A stretch of 64,000 nucleotides of DNA from NCBI GenBank assembly GCA_015501595.1, contig JADNRX010000210.1, forward strand, positions 1 through 64,000, read 5' to 3'. Source of the DNA: Hymenopellis radicata. Lineage: Eukaryota > Basidiomycota > Agaricomycetes > Agaricales > Physalacriaceae. Under the pieces are notes generated by a model, which saw nothing but the letters and a program-made list of their open reading frames with translations, was not told the origin of the DNA and made no database searches. Made by a program: the position numbers and the translations under genes. Below, piece by piece: positions 1 through 12,244 of this stretch (the stretch's first letter is position 1; each line of letters begins with the position of its first letter).

Positions 1-2307
1 CACAGCGAGACTGTTGGCCATGAGAGCGACCGGTGGTGGGGCAAGGTCAGGGCAGGAAATATATCGGACCCGGCACGTACTGACCGCTGTCCAGAAAGCG
101 CGCGAGATACTTCATTGGGACCGCCCCTTCCAGACCGTTCGCGCCGGTGGTTTCGAGACGGGCGACATTGCCTGGTTCCCTGAAGGCGGCCTGAACGCCT
201 CCTACAACTGTGTCGACCGCTGGGCCTTCAAGCACCCCGATAAGGTATGTTATCGATCGCACCGCCAACTTCGAAGCGCTTTATCTAATCTGCTTAGACC
301 GCCATCATCTACGAAGCTGACGAACCCGGCGAAGGCCGCGAAGTGTCCTACTCTGAGCTCCTCCGTGAAGTCTGCTCTATCGCCAATGTTCTCAAGACGT
401 ACGGGATCAAGAAGGGCGACACTGTCTCCATCTATCTCCCTATGACTTGGCACGCTATCGCCGCCTTCCTCGCCTGCGCTCGTATTGGCGCCATTCACTC
501 TGTCATCTTTGCTGGTTTCTCTGCCGAGTCTCTTCGGGATCGTGTCCTCGACTGCAGGTCCCGCGTCCTGATTACCAGTGACGAGGGAAAGCGTGGAGGC
601 AAGACCATCGCGACTAAGGCTATCGTCGACGCTGCTCTCAGGGAGTGCCCAGGTGTCGAGAAGGTGGTGGTGCTCAAGCGCACTGGAAACGATGTCCCCA
701 TGATTCCGGGACGCGACGTCTGGTGGCATGAGGAGATCGCCAAGGTGCCCAACTACTGCCCTCCAGAGGTCATGGCCAGTGAAGATCCTCTGTTCATCCT
801 CTACGTATGCTTTTCTTATAACCAGGCAGCGAGCAGCATCTAATGCATTGCACAGACTTCTGGATCTACTGGAAAACCCAAGGGTGTCGTCCATACCACC
901 GGTGGTTACCTCCTCGGCGCCGCTCTTACCCTCAAATATGTCTTCGACGTTCACCCCGATGACAAGTTCGCTTGCATGGCTGACGTCGGTTGGATTACTG
1001 GCCACACTTACATCTGCTACGGCCCTCTCCTTAACGGCGTCACTACCGTTGTTTTCGAATCGACGCCTGTATACCCGACCCCTTCGCGCTACTGGCAGAC
1101 AGTTGAGAAGCACAGCCTGACCCAATTCTACTCGGCACCGACTGCTATTAGGCTGCTGAGGCGGCTTGGTGATACCCATGTTGAAGGTCATGACCTGGGA
1201 AGTTTGCGAGTGCTGGGCAGTGTCGGTGAACCCATTAACCCGGAGGCATGGACATGGTACAACGAAATTGTTGGACGCAAGCAGGTAGGTCCATATTTTG
1301 CTTTTTCCCCGAAATGTGGCCTAATGCACGCCTCCTAGTGCGCGATCGTCGACACCTTCTGGCAAACTGAGACGGGTTCCATTGTCGTGACTCCATTCCC
1401 TGGCGCTATTCAGACCAAGCCGGGCAGCGCCACTGTCCCCTTTTTCGGTATCGAGCCTCAAATTCTAGATCCCGTCAGCGGTAAGCTCCTCGAGGGTAAC
1501 GACGTAGAGGGTGTCCTCGCACTCGCTACACCCTGGCCATCAATTGCCCGTACTATCTGGGGCGATCACAAGCGGCAAGTCTACTTCGCGTCTGTAGGTG
1601 GTTTTGTGCTCATGTAGCCCGCCTTCTAGATACCTCGAGACGTACATGAAGCCTTACCCCGGCATGTTCTTCACTGGTGATGGCGCAGCACGCGACCACG
1701 ACGGATACATCTGGATTAAGGGCCGCATTGACGGTTCGCAATTCACTCTTTCTATTGCAGTGATATACCTAACCATTGCGATAGATGTTATCAACGTCTC
1801 TGGCCATCGTCTATCCACAGCCGAGATTGAGAGTGCCCTCATCATGCACAAGGGCGTCGCAGAGACTGCAGTCATTGGAACGGCCGATGAGTTGACTGGC
1901 CAGGCGGTATATGCTTTCGTTACTCTGAAGCCGTGGGTCATCTTCTTTCCCATAATCAGGTTTTCCAGGCTAAGTAGCCATGCTTAGTGAATTCAAATAC
2001 GACGCGGCGAACGATGCTCCGCTAGTGAAGGAGCTGACACTACAAGTGCGGAAGGTCATCGGGCCTTTCGCTGCGCCCAAGAAGATCTACATTGTCAGCG
2101 ACTTGCCCAAGACGAGGAGTGGCAAGATTATGTGAGTGTCCTTGGTTGCGGATTGTGCGGAAGAGATGGCTGATCGATATGGTTGGCAGGCGCCGCATCA
2201 TGCGTAAAATTGTGGCGGGTGAGGGTGACCAATTGGGCGATTTGAGCACTGTGGCGGAGCCTGGCGTTGTCGATGTCATCAAAAAGAAGGTGGCAGAGAG
2301 TGCTTGA
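1..2307 (+). CDS. ACS1: Acetyl-CoA synthetase, 5' end outside window
   Basis: Activates acetate to acetyl-CoA via acetyl-AMP, feeding the glyoxylate cycle and lipid synthesis. Exons read 2-244, 298-804, 856-1284, 1339-1574, 1630-1733, 1785-1932, 1988-2131 and 2190-2307; all phases agree. Visible ANL-superfamily motifs: the nucleotide loop [10 protein letters not shown] (split over the second intron), [33 protein letters not shown], and the C-terminal catalytic-lysine loop RSGKIMRRIMRK. About 640 codons are present, close to the full fungal length. The intron at 1575-1629 starts with GC (gcaagt), which the frame requires. The first ~90 bases do not resemble the family although KAREILHW from about 103 does, so the N-terminus is either divergent or contains an indel. 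Plasma-membrane or secretion signals are absent, as expected for a cytosolic enzyme. Confidence 0.95.
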
Positions 2308-3574
2308 GCGTTTTCGACCATGACGTTTGGGATGCTGAGGAGCATATTTATATTGAATATTGTACCTATGTACCTGTCTGTCGCTGTAGTTTTACTATGT
2401 CTTCGCATTTACTCGTATTCACTCATGAAATCCAGGAATTTCTCATCTGACTTCTACTGAACGGACTCTTGGAGGCTCTGAAGTCAGTGCAGTTCGGAAA
2501 TTGCTTGTGCATTCCGTCGGAAGCGCGATACTAAACGCCAAGTATGAGTGATTTATCAGTTGCAAAGTAACCGTGAGATTGACATCCAGGGTTCCCTCAC
2601 CGTGGGTACATGGTTCATTACACCATCCATCGCCATCCATGCGGAACTTGAGCGGTCGCGAAGTTTCTGGCTACTTCGAGACACGGTTTTGTGTATCTTT
2701 GACAATTGATCTGGGGAAGCGGGGAACTCTTGGCTGTTGGCGCCCCACACCGATGACCATAGATCCGGATCTCCAGACGATAATGCGCTCCGCGCCCGCC
2801 CAGACAGACGCGTTTACTTATATGCCCCGGGAGCACGAGCGCGTTCACGAGGGATGGTGGCTTGATTCCGGCAAACGCCGATCACCCTTATCTTGTCTTC
2901 TTACCATTTTTGCTTCTCAACTCAATTTATCGCGGACACGTTGATATTCGATCTCAGTCAGCGGAAGGTCCAAGGAGGTCCTTGGGAATGATGAATATAT
3001 GGAGGCTGTTACGCGTAGTATTAGGCACGTTCGGCTGTTATGGGTGGGCATTTGGGTAACCAAGAGTGACACTTGACAGCATTCTATGGCCTTTCTTTGC
3101 GCACTATGGGGGGCAGGGACAGTGGGATGCCCGGGGCCCTTTTGGTTTGAGCGGTTGCAGTTGTCCGTTGCTGTTTCTGCGCGATGTAGATCCCGGGGTT
3201 TCGAACATTGGGAAGACGCGAACCCAGAGACCGCTGCCCCCTCCCCGCTTCTTTCATCACTTGGTAGCATTCGGACTACTTCATGACCGGGCTGCCCAGA
3301 GCTTTCAGCGACATTCTTTTTGCAGTGGAAACGGTCTCGAAGCAGTGTTTAGCAGGATTCGGGCTTCTTGCCTAGTTTTTGAAAGGTGAAGAAGCTTGTA
3401 GTCTAACATGTTTTCTAGTGTCATCATACTTTTCGTGGGTGATTCGATGCCTAGGCAAGATCGCGACCGGATACGCTTAGGCTATTTCTCTTCGATCTCC
3501 GATGGCGTCTCCAGCTTCTCTGGCCCATAAAACACAGCGCGCGTCGAGAGACGGAGCCCAGGTTAATTTGAACC
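2308..3574. other. Intergenic, no gene seen
   Basis: About 1.27 kb between the ACS stop and the P450 start. Only short ORFs without family resemblance occur on either strand. It should hold the ACS terminator and the P450 promoter, but I could not place either precisely. Confidence 0.5.
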
Positions 3575-5838
3575 ATGGCTTCTCTCTTCCCTCTGCTTTT
3601 CGTTGGAGCCCTCATCGTTGGCTACGTGATTTACTCGCGATGGCGCCGAATTTCTGTCTCCCATGTACGCGGTCCGCCCGAAGGAACGCTTCTCTACGGT
3701 ACGTCTCATCACGCTATGTTTTTCCTCGTCTTGATATGTTTGGGCCAGGAAACTTACCAGAGATGATGATGTGCGAAGCCGCGGAGGTATGAGGGCGTCT
3801 TTGTATTCCCTAGAACACGCTCTGATCATCTATCCAGATGGACTTCAAGTGGCAAGAAGAGTACGGCGGTGTCGTGCGCATCCGAGCTCCTTTTTGCGTA
3901 GGTGCCCCTCACACATCCTCAATCTCGGTGCTGCTCACACGTAACCACAGGAGGATCGCCTTCTAGTCTCAGACCCCAAAGCGCTACAGTACATCCATCA
4001 ATCTGCCGGTTACCGATTCTGCAAGGCTCCCGGTCGCGTCAGTCTTTCTGGCCTCTTATTTGGCCCGGGTATCATTGCTGTCGACGGTGAGCTCCAACCC
4101 GCGCCTCTCGCTGTCGAAAGCGGCATTTTTACTTCCGCCTCAGGTGAAGTGCATAAACGTCAACGGAGGATTATGCAGCCGGGTTTTGGAACGTCTGAAT
4201 CTAAAGCGTTTGTGCCAATCTTCTTTGATCACGCTAAAAAGGTTTGGTTGTTGGCTATCTCTGACATTGGTTACGGGACCTAATTGTACCATGACAGATG
4301 ACTTCGAAGTGGAAGGATATTCTCGCTGATAACAAAGACCAGCAGGCCGTTTTCGACCTCCCTGGTTGGATTTCACGAGCTGCATTGGATATAATTGGTG
4401 AAGGTGAATGGCTTTCGTTGTTCCGTCTTCTAGCGCTTTCGACTGACATACTTTTGATTAGCTGCGTTTGATTATCATTTTGGAGCTCTGGACAACTCAG
4501 AGAACGAGCTTCAAAAGATGTACACCAATTTCGTGTACGTCTCGCTCATGATGTTCATCTGCTGCACATGCTTGACATTTATTACAGTTTTGATGCATTC
4601 GCTGTCCCAACACACTCTGACATCTTAACATGGAGCATCATGGACTGGCTTCCGGGTCCCATCCTCCGAGGACTTTTGCGATCTGCTCCGTCTCCCCGCT
4701 TGGAACGCCGACGCAACATTCGTCAAATGAGCACGATGGTCGCTAAGAAACTGGTCACTGAAAAGTACAACGCGCTCGTTCATGGCAAGCCAAGTAAAGA
4801 CATTATGAGTTTACTCGTTAAAGCCAATGCGTCGGAAAACCCGAAGAAACGACTAGAGGATCAAGAAATGTGGGCACAGATGAAGTAGGGTTCTTTTCTT
4901 CTATCTATCGACCTATTGCTCATGATGACTATAGCTCCATCATCCTCGCTGGACAAGAAACGACGATGAGCAGCATGTGTTGGGCCTTTTTGGAACTTGC
5001 GAGGCATCCGGAGGTGCAGCGGCGTCTGCGCAACGAGATACGCGCCACTGAAGACAGAGTTTGTAATCGCGACCTCACGGCCGCGGATTTCGAGACAATG
5101 CCATATTTGGGCGCGGTGATTAAGGTACGTTGCGCCACAAACCGAATGTGTCAAGATTGTTGACGTCGTGCTGTACAGGAGGTTCTACGCTTCCATCCTG
5201 TAGTGTATAATTCGTTTCGTTCTGCACAGTTCGACGAGGTGCTTCCTCTACATAAGCCGATTGTGACGCAAGATGGGCGAACTATAACGGAGCTGCCAAT
5301 ACCGAAAGGCATGCAAATCATCAGTTCTGTGGCAGCGTATCATAGGTAGCGTCTCATGCTCATTTTTGCCGATGACTTCTTACCGTCTGCGACAGAAATA
5401 CAGAAATATTTGGTGAAGATGCCCATACCTTCAACCCCACTCGCTGGCTGGACCAAACAGTGAAGACTCCAGTTTCTGTGGGCGTGTACGCGAACCTGTC
5501 AGTCACGCTCTGCTGTCGTAATCTTGCGTCCGTCTGACTCTAAGTTTAGATTCACATTCGTCGGTGGCGCGCGGTCATGCATCGGGTGGAAGTTCGCGTC
5601 AGTGTCATCATTCATTTGTGTCTAGACTCGCTAGCATTTAACGTTATAATTTTGTCACAGGCTACTGCAAATGCAGACATTCGTCGTGGAGCTGATCGGC
5701 ACCTTTGAGTTGTCGCTGAAGTCTCCATCGCAGACGATTCGGCGAGAGGCGTGTTTTGTGATGACGCCGACGGTGGAGGGAGAACAAGAGAAGGGGACGC
5801 AGTTGGATCTAATGGTCAAGATGGCGGAGGACAGATGA
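3575..5838 (+). CDS. Cytochrome P450 monooxygenase
   Basis: Heme-thiolate monooxygenase of the basidiomycete type, probably ER-anchored. Thirteen exons: 3575-3698, 3749-3786, 3838-3897, 3951-4086, 4144-4241, 4298-4403, 4462-4534, 4588-4884, 4935-5124, 5179-5345, 5396-5497, 5550-5597, 5661-5838; phases all close, giving 538 residues, normal for the family. The start ATG is followed by a hydrophobic anchor (about residues 4-20) and a basic stop (SRWRR), then a proline hinge. Visible motifs: I-helix AGQETT, K-helix EVLR (ExxR), FNPTRWL, and the heme loop FVGGARSCIGWKFA with the axial Cys. The gene appears intact. The substrate cannot be told from sequence. It lies between acetyl-CoA synthetase and a polysaccharide lyase, which does not suggest a biosynthetic cluster. 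Confidence 0.95.
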
Positions 5839-5960
5839 TAATGTACTTAATGCTTGTATATAACAATTTATACCAATTTTACAATGCTTCAGCTCAACTA
5901 CACCTTAAGCTGAAGACTGAGAGCTGAGAGACTTGTACCCGGCGGACGATCGGACCGGAA

Positions 5961-6985
5961 ATGCATGCTCTCATTCCTGTCTCGAACGTCCATCATGGTT
6001 TTACTACTTGCTCGTATCTGGCGTCTCTTTATGGCTTGACACTCTGTCCTTTAGAAGATGAATCTCTAGGTGTCCATAAAGTGTTCCCAAAAACCACTCA
6101 TCGCGTCGTCACACCTCCCGATGACACCTGCTCCGCCTGGGAAGCCTTTTATCCTCAAGGAAGTATCAATCCCAAGGGCGATATCGCTGGTGGTTTTGGC
6201 TTTTATATCTCTGGACCTCCATCTTTTCTGGGCGACACCTGCGACATTAAGCGCGATGTGGTAATGAGCTATCACGTCAAGTTGCAGGACAGTTGGGAGT
6301 GGGCACTAGGAGGAAAACTGCCTGGCGTCTGTGAGCCTAACTTCAACTTGCGCGCGCTAGGACTAACCGAAGTAAACAGTTGGCGGCGAAGGAGAGTCGG
6401 CGTATGGCTGTACAGGCGGGCGTCAGCATCAAAGATCCACTTGCTTCAATATCAGACCAATGTGGCGGCACGTTTATTCCTTTCGAATCGCGTCATCCCA
6501 GTGATCTAAATTCGCTTTAGACCCGATGGCAAAGGAGAACTCTACACTTATCTGCCACTTACTGAGTCCAACTCGAATGCTCTATTATCTGTTCCGGAAT
6601 CGTGTCGTAACGGAGATTACGGATTCTCAGTAGGTCGTGGATCATTCACATGGCCTACTAACCGATGGGTTGCTGTCGGTTTACGCGTCAAAACGGGCTC
6701 CGCCGACGGTGAGATGGCTATACGTTTCATCTCTTATAGCTGAGACCCCCCGCAGGTGCACTCGAATTGTTCATTGACGGGGAATCTGTAATCTCTGTGG
6801 AGGGTTTAAACATCCCAGGCGAAAGCCAGGGAATGCACTTTCAAACGTTCTTTGGAGGTACGACGCTATCGCCTCTGTCTTTCTTGGTTTATGTTTACAC
6901 GACTCTAGGGCACACTCCAGAATGGGCATCACCTAAAGATCAAAGAGCGTGGTTCAAGGGTATTACGGGAGTCGTTCTCAAGTGA
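5961..6985 (+). CDS. Polysaccharide lyase, PL14-type jelly roll
   Basis: Likely a beta-elimination enzyme on uronic-acid polysaccharides. Exons 5961-6330, 6380-6467, 6521-6708, 6756-6857 and 6909-6985 give a closed 274-residue frame. Family-like stretches in order: WEAFYPQGSINPKGDIAGGFGFY, WALGGKLPG, GESAYGCTGGRQ, YTYLPLTE, DYGFSVGRGSF, LFIDGESVISVEGL, GMHFQTFFGGHTPEWASP. These match the conserved core of fungal proteins annotated as polysaccharide lyase 14. The third exon joins in frame only if the preceding intron starts with GC (gcacgt at 6468). No clear signal peptide follows the chosen ATG, so a missed 5' exon or an intracellular protein is possible. The next start upstream would enter the P450 3' region. 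Confidence 0.8.
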
Positions 6986-7343
6986 TTGGTATCCGCAAGG
7001 TATCCCTATCTCCCTTATCCCGAGATCGTGAAGATCAAACTCGTTACAAAGGGCTGTTATAAGTTATTGACAGGCTGCGGGCTCCCAGTAAAACCTCAAC
7101 GTAATAATTCAGCCTAACCTAGAACGTTCCATACATGCCTACTTATGAATACTATTGACGGACACAAGATCCTTGCACGTATCTGCAGCGTGGGCCGAAG
7201 CATATCGCGATAGTCACGAGCTTTTCGGGTTTGCCGTCGGCCCTTGCGCAGCTACACAGCCTCGTTTGTTTCAAGGTCATATCACTCCGCTCTCTTCACA
7301 CCATCCACAGCTTAACTTGCTGCTCACTAGCTCCCGAGCAGGA
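6986..7343. other. Intergenic, no gene seen
   Basis: About 360 bases after the lyase stop. The reading frame of the next gene is open from 7155, but only via a TTG codon, so I treat this stretch as 5' flank and leader. Confidence 0.4.
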
Positions 7344-8681
7344 ATGATTCTTATGCCGCCTCTCGAGAATCCTGCGATGACTGATCCTCCTGTTATCGCG
7401 GCAGCTGAACCTCCACCACCATCCTACGAATCTGTACTGAATGCTGATTTTGGGGAGCCTTCCGTCCGCCCCCCATCGCCTCCTCTACCGCCCATTCCAG
7501 TTGCTGAGCCTATTCAGAGTGTTCCTCGTCATTCCCCACCCCCGCAGCATCCTCAAAGGGCTCCAAATCCCGCGCCAGCGACACCTCCGTCACGCACTGA
7601 AAGACCATCACGTCGATCGGCCCGCGAACCCCGACAACGCCCTCAGTCTTCTACACTTCCTCGACATCCACCTGCATACGCCTCGCTTCCCGGGCCGCCT
7701 CCTGGGAGGCGTCGGTCACAATCTGAGGCCCGTGTTCGTCCCAGAAGAGCGCGCCGAGCTACATCACCCGGCCCCCACCAGCGTGATGTCGATGCCGAGG
7801 TTGCACGCCGACGGCATCACACACAATCCCTTCCTGCTGCTTCGCCTAGTCCGACACTTCCAGGCAATCCCATTCCTGCTCCCTTGCCCGGTCGAGCGCG
7901 TCCAGGCAACCGTCGTACACTTGGATCGGTACAGGAACTGCTTACTCTTACCGAGAGTAGGAGGGCCTCTTTCTTTGCTTCCAACAAAAAGACTGCGCGA
8001 CTTGTCCGGTCATCTGTCCTCGATTTTACAACCCAGCTGGATGATACGAGTGATGTGGAAGAGATGCTAGGAACGCTGGAGAGAGCATGTACCATGTGCA
8101 ACCTTAATCTGGGTAGTATTCTACGCGAGGGCAAGGTGGATGGGCATTCACCATTATATTGGGCTGTTGTGAGGGGGCACAGCGATCCCGTGCTCAAAGC
8201 GCTTCTCAAACATAGTCCTGGCGGGATGGACGAGGAGATTCGTTTGGCGTCGATTATACGGTCAGATTGGAAGTTGTATCAGCGCTTACGAACCTGGTTA
8301 GGGATACCAGGCCGCGTCAAGGTCGAAGAGACATACGACGGCAAGGGATTCGCGGTGCATCTACAGGATCTGTCTGCCGATGCTGGCGTAGAATTTATCG
8401 CTCGAGGGCGATTGTGGCGCCTCGCCTTTCCTGTTGGGAATGTTTCCATTTCGCTGCTATCGCACAGCCCGCAAACGTTCATTGATGCGAACTTGCGGGT
8501 CTTCTCGTCACCGAGCGTTGAGGTGCCGCTGAAATCGCCCCACCTGTTACAACCTCCCGATCGCAAAGGACGAGTTAAAGCGGTGTCTAGTCCAATACCC
8601 ATCAATATAAAATTAGGCCAAGCACGGTTGGATGTTCGCATGACCAAGCCTGCGGAGGATGCTTGGTGTGTCATCTGTTGA
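7344..8681 (+). CDS. Pro-rich protein with C-terminal CaaX box, unknown function
   Basis: A single-exon frame of 445 residues from the first in-frame ATG (7344; further ATGs at 7353 and 7377). The N-terminal half is proline- and arginine-rich with a PPPPSYESV PPxY-like motif and many PPxP stretches, typical of SH3/WW ligands and intrinsic disorder. From about residue 220 it is folded-looking, with one ankyrin-like segment (DGHSPLYWAVVRGHSDPVLKAL) and a beta-rich C-terminal part. The last residues are CVIC, a canonical CaaX prenylation box, so membrane anchoring by a farnesyl group is likely. I recognise no named family; similar architecture is common among uncharacterised Agaricomycete proteins. 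No intron is needed, unlike every gene around it. Confidence 0.75.
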   Translation: MILMPPLENPAMTDPPVIAAAEPPPPSYESVLNADFGEPSVRPPSPPLPPIPVAEPIQSVPRHSPPPQHPQRAPNPAPATPPSRTERPSRRSAREPRQRPQSSTLPRHPPAYASLPGPPPGRRRSQSEARVRPRRARRATSPGPHQRDVDAEVARRRHHTQSLPAASPSPTLPGNPIPAPLPGRARPGNRRTLGSVQELLTLTESRRASFFASNKKTARLVRSSVLDFTTQLDDTSDVEEMLGTLERACTMCNLNLGSILREGKVDGHSPLYWAVVRGHSDPVLKALLKHSPGGMDEEIRLASIIRSDWKLYQRLRTWLGIPGRVKVEETYDGKGFAVHLQDLSADAGVEFIARGRLWRLAFPVGNVSISLLSHSPQTFIDANLRVFSSPSVEVPLKSPHLLQPPDRKGRVKAVSSPIPINIKLGQARLDVRMTKPAEDAWCVIC

Positions 8682-8872
8682 TAGAACTCTTCTTCATATA
8701 TTCGAATCTGTTCTTTACTTGTACTCGTACCACAGATTGTTGTCATCTCACGTTCCTTCACATTACGCCCTGGACCATCTTCCTCTGCAACAGTACATGG
8801 ACAACATTTTCATTTTTAACGCTACAAATTTTCCTCAAATACATCTTTACATCATACTGCCAGCCAGCAGCG

Positions 8873-11446
8873 CTACACTAACCGAAGTTCACAGTCCAAC
8901 GGAGTTGGCCATTTCTTTTCCAACCACTGACGGTAGAGGTTGTCGGACGCCTTCTGGCCTCGTTCGTCCTCTGGCATGTCGTCATTGATACACAGGAAGG
9001 CGATGTCTTTTTGCTGGTCTGTCTCCTTCAGTCGCATCCTTCCTTGATTATAGGAAGTTATGCCAAAGAACCGTGTTGGTGACTGTCCCATGACATACGA
9101 GTAACGATGCAGAAGACGCACGGCGAAAGCACGCGGATTCGTTGGAACAGGAGGAGGGTCTTCAGGAAGGCTGAGCGGAAGAATCTGTGCCTCGCCAGTT
9201 GGTGAAAGCGGTTCATTGGAGTGATTTGTCTTCGGTGGCAGGAAAACGGACAGTCCTGGATCCGGACTGGTCACTTTGAGCGTAGAAATAACTGGTGCAG
9301 GGCTTGAGATTGATAACAAGTGCGGGTCATAGCGAGAGTATGCTTACGGGCATCTCCACACTGGACGTCGTGCATTATCACTCTTCGGAAGAGATCCCAA
9401 GCCCTCTCAGACTCATAGCCCAAGCAGTCGGCACGCTTCATGATATCGCCGAGCAGGCCACCCTCATGAGAAACGGCAAACCCGTCTAGGGACACTGATA
9501 CGCGTACAAAGGTAAGAAATCTACTGCTTTGAAGATAAGATAACACACCCCAGGCATAAACCGTATGAGCTCTGTGGTCAGGATCCTGCGATTCAGGCGG
9601 CTCCAGCCCAGCTGACCGCATGTTTCGCTCAATCGCGTCGCTCGTCGAAGACGACTGCAAAAGAATAGGAATTTCCTCTGCTTCATCTGAACCTCCTACT
9701 TCGCGCCACATGGCTGCTTTCTTCTCCGTATCCAATATTCCATTCTCTCCACCCCATTTAGCGACAATCCATGACCATAATAGTGCTTCACGATGTCGCT
9801 CAATGACGAAATGGGTAGAGAGAAAGACCGTGTTTCTAGATGTGACAAGTACGTTAGTCGAAGATCAGAATATTTGTCAAGCACTTACACCTCGATTTCA
9901 GGCGGTGTACCATGCGAGCCTCGGAAACGCGATAATGGCGTCCATGAGAAGAAGTCAGCGTAGGCCATTGATGCCTCATGCATTAACGGTAAAGAAAATG
10001 AGCGTGCATTGTGCCGAATGTAAGACCGTTTTCTATTGCCGAAGCGCTGATCTAAATACTTAATTGTCAGGCTTCGTCAATTGTGAGAAACTCATCACTT
10101 ACTCAGAAGATGATCACTCCAACCCATGGAACGCCACTCGTGTGCTCCGGAAACCTGACCAGAATCGTCTCCGCCGATGGGACGGCCCGTGTCTACACGA
10201 AAGACCGGCCCATAAAGTGTGGAGTGGAAGGCAGAAGGCGGCATTTTCTAGAACGAGATACTGGTCGTCGTTCAAGGTAATACTAACGTGCCGAGTGAGC
10301 TCGTGAAATTGTGAGCTTCTCTTATCACTTACATGTTTTCTGAGACAATAGTAGGATCGAGATTCGACAATTGAACCTCAATGGCATGACTGCGGACTAG
10401 GTTCGACGTGGACACCGACTCAAGGATGGGTCTTACCTGTTGAATGTCGGTAAGACCTGTTCTCTCCATGCCTCTATCTCGTCAAGATTGTACTCGTTTT
10501 CATCTTGAGATGACCTGGCATACCGGAAGAGTTGACTATCTGGGTATCGATAATGAGATTCCAGAAGGCTGGATGGACGGAAGATGTCCTACCATGGTGT
10601 AGATATATCGGCGCACGACCACCTTCTCTCCTTTGAGAAGCGGAAGTATTCAACCACTGGGGGACCAACCCAAGTCTCTGAGTGGCGTCTTCTGGATCTT
10701 CTATGTCTGCAGTGATGATATGCCACGTATTGTTCCTCCATTTCTGAGTAGCCTCGTAGGCAGAGCGTACAGAGTGTCGAAGTTCATCGTGTTCCCGAAA
10801 ACGCGCGTTCAGCGGGTGATGGCCCGTTTCTTCAATGAAATGGCTCCTGCTGGCTTGGTGCAACAAATCACTGAAGAGCGTCAGTTTACGGTGAGATCCA
10901 AGTAAGAACTTCAACTCACGAGCCATTCACCCAGGTGTAAACCAAATCTATAGTAGCTTCTGTTACCGTTTCAATTAAGCAGGGACCGTCCCATGTAGCT
11001 CGCGTTATCCAGTGATCTACGCAGGCATCGGATAATGCGAGATGTGCTTGTATAGGACGGATGAAAGTATCCTTGACGAGCTGCAGCGTCGTGGGTCGAA
11101 GGAAAGGATGATATACAACACCATCACGGATCGTGGTATAATCCATGAGTAAGCCTGATGTTGTCTCGTTGGCGGCGACGTCGGCGGCTGGATCCACGGA
11201 CGGTGCAGCATCCGACGTATCATCCTCCAAGCTCGGAACTGGAAGGGAATATGTGTAGTCTGAATCCGACGATGGATAAGGTCGTTGCCGTAAATACACG
11301 AAGGCGAGGACGATAGTGAGAACAAGAGCTGTTAGAATGAGCGGTCGCCTGACGTGTTGCTTGGCGCGACTATTGAGAAAATCTCGGAAACTAGGACGAG
11401 TGCTGGGCTGAGCGTGCAGTGGTAATGGGGAATAGTGGGTGCTCAT
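8873..11446 (-). CDS. Stealth-family sugar-phosphate transferase (Xpt1-like), two frame breaks
   Basis: Resembles the Stealth hexose/xylose-phosphotransferases; the Cryptococcus member Xpt1 adds xylose phosphate to glycans in the Golgi. Exons on the minus strand: 11446-10920, 10870-10437, 10389-10333, 10282-10103, 10051-9889, 9835-9549, 9485-9348, 9291-8873. An N-terminal type II anchor (LILTALVLTIVLAFVYL) is followed by conserved region 1 (IDLVYTWVNGSD), region 2 (FREHDELRHSVRS to LPTFNSHAIE), NDDQYLV, and regions 3/4 (RSYIRHNARSFSLPLMHEA, FLSTHFVIERHREALLWSW). Phases close at every junction except inside two exons: a shift near 10588-10598 and one extra base in the T run at 10243-10247. Either the gene is decaying or these are consensus errors. 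The 11446 ATG is chosen over an upstream GTG. Confidence 0.8.
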
Positions 11447-12244
11447 AGGGAGTGAAGATAGCAGCTGCGCACATATCACCAGTACTTGAGGACCATCATC
11501 GTGCGTGAGAAAGAAATGCTGGCAAGCAGCTCACTGGACGGCACACGACCCCAATTGGTACTAAAATAAACCGATCACTAGGTTGATTGAGTTTGCTTGG
11601 ACTACGCGCCCGACGAGACGCAAAAGCACAGCGCGCAGACAATGCACCGGGATCAGTCGTCGGATTGCAATCACTGCTTTAGGACAAAGTCGACCATCGA
11701 GGACAAGAAGGATATCTCTGCCAGTGAGTAATGATGGAACTCGAAAACTCTTTCGACGGGCCATGATGCATGCCAACGCTCCCGGTGTCCGTGTTAACCT
11801 GTGGAAACGTCTATGCACCAGGATTTCGGAATTACGGTATACTTACTTAATTCGAATTGACTGCCAAGTTCCATAAAACAGCTCGAAATGCTCCTTCAGT
11901 TCAAGAATGACATCCTTCACTCCTTGAATCCGATATAAGGCACGTCGACGTAACATTCGTCCCCCCAGCTACACAGCGGATGCTCTCACTTGTAACAATA
12001 GGTAGGTTCATCTTGAGGAAAGACGAGTCTAGTTGAGATGAGAGTTGGCGGCAAGCGCATTTTGCTTACGGCATAGTATTTCGCACGGCAAAACTCACTC
12101 GAGACTCAACGTACTCAACATTCAGATATTCAAGGCTTGATCAAACAGACGTCAGTACGGAGCACGTATTTATGTACGCATAAGAATCGGTCCATAAAAA
12201 GTCCAAGAGAGACGAATATCTCAGGCTTAACTAACGGCCACAGT
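11447..12244. other. Mostly unassigned; weak minus-strand ORFs
   Basis: About 800 bases upstream of the Stealth gene. On the minus strand 12060-11917 encodes a possible 47-residue Cys-containing peptide, and 11950-11583 contains an amphipathic stretch (VKDVILELKEHFELF) followed by a plausible intron and an Arg-rich stretch. None matches a family I know. They may be pieces of one small spliced gene or chance. Confidence 0.25.

Noticed and set aside
250..1191. 313-residue minus-strand ORF opposite acetyl-CoA synthetase
   Set aside because: The plus strand has clear, spliced ACS motifs over the same bases; the antisense frame is a codon-bias shadow.
3575..6985. P450 plus polysaccharide lyase as a biosynthetic gene cluster
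   Set aside because: No backbone enzyme (PKS, NRPS, terpene synthase) is nearby and the neighbours are primary-metabolism genes.
7441..8070. 209-residue overlapping plus-strand ORF
   Set aside because: Alternative frame of the Pro-rich gene; no motif and starts within that gene.
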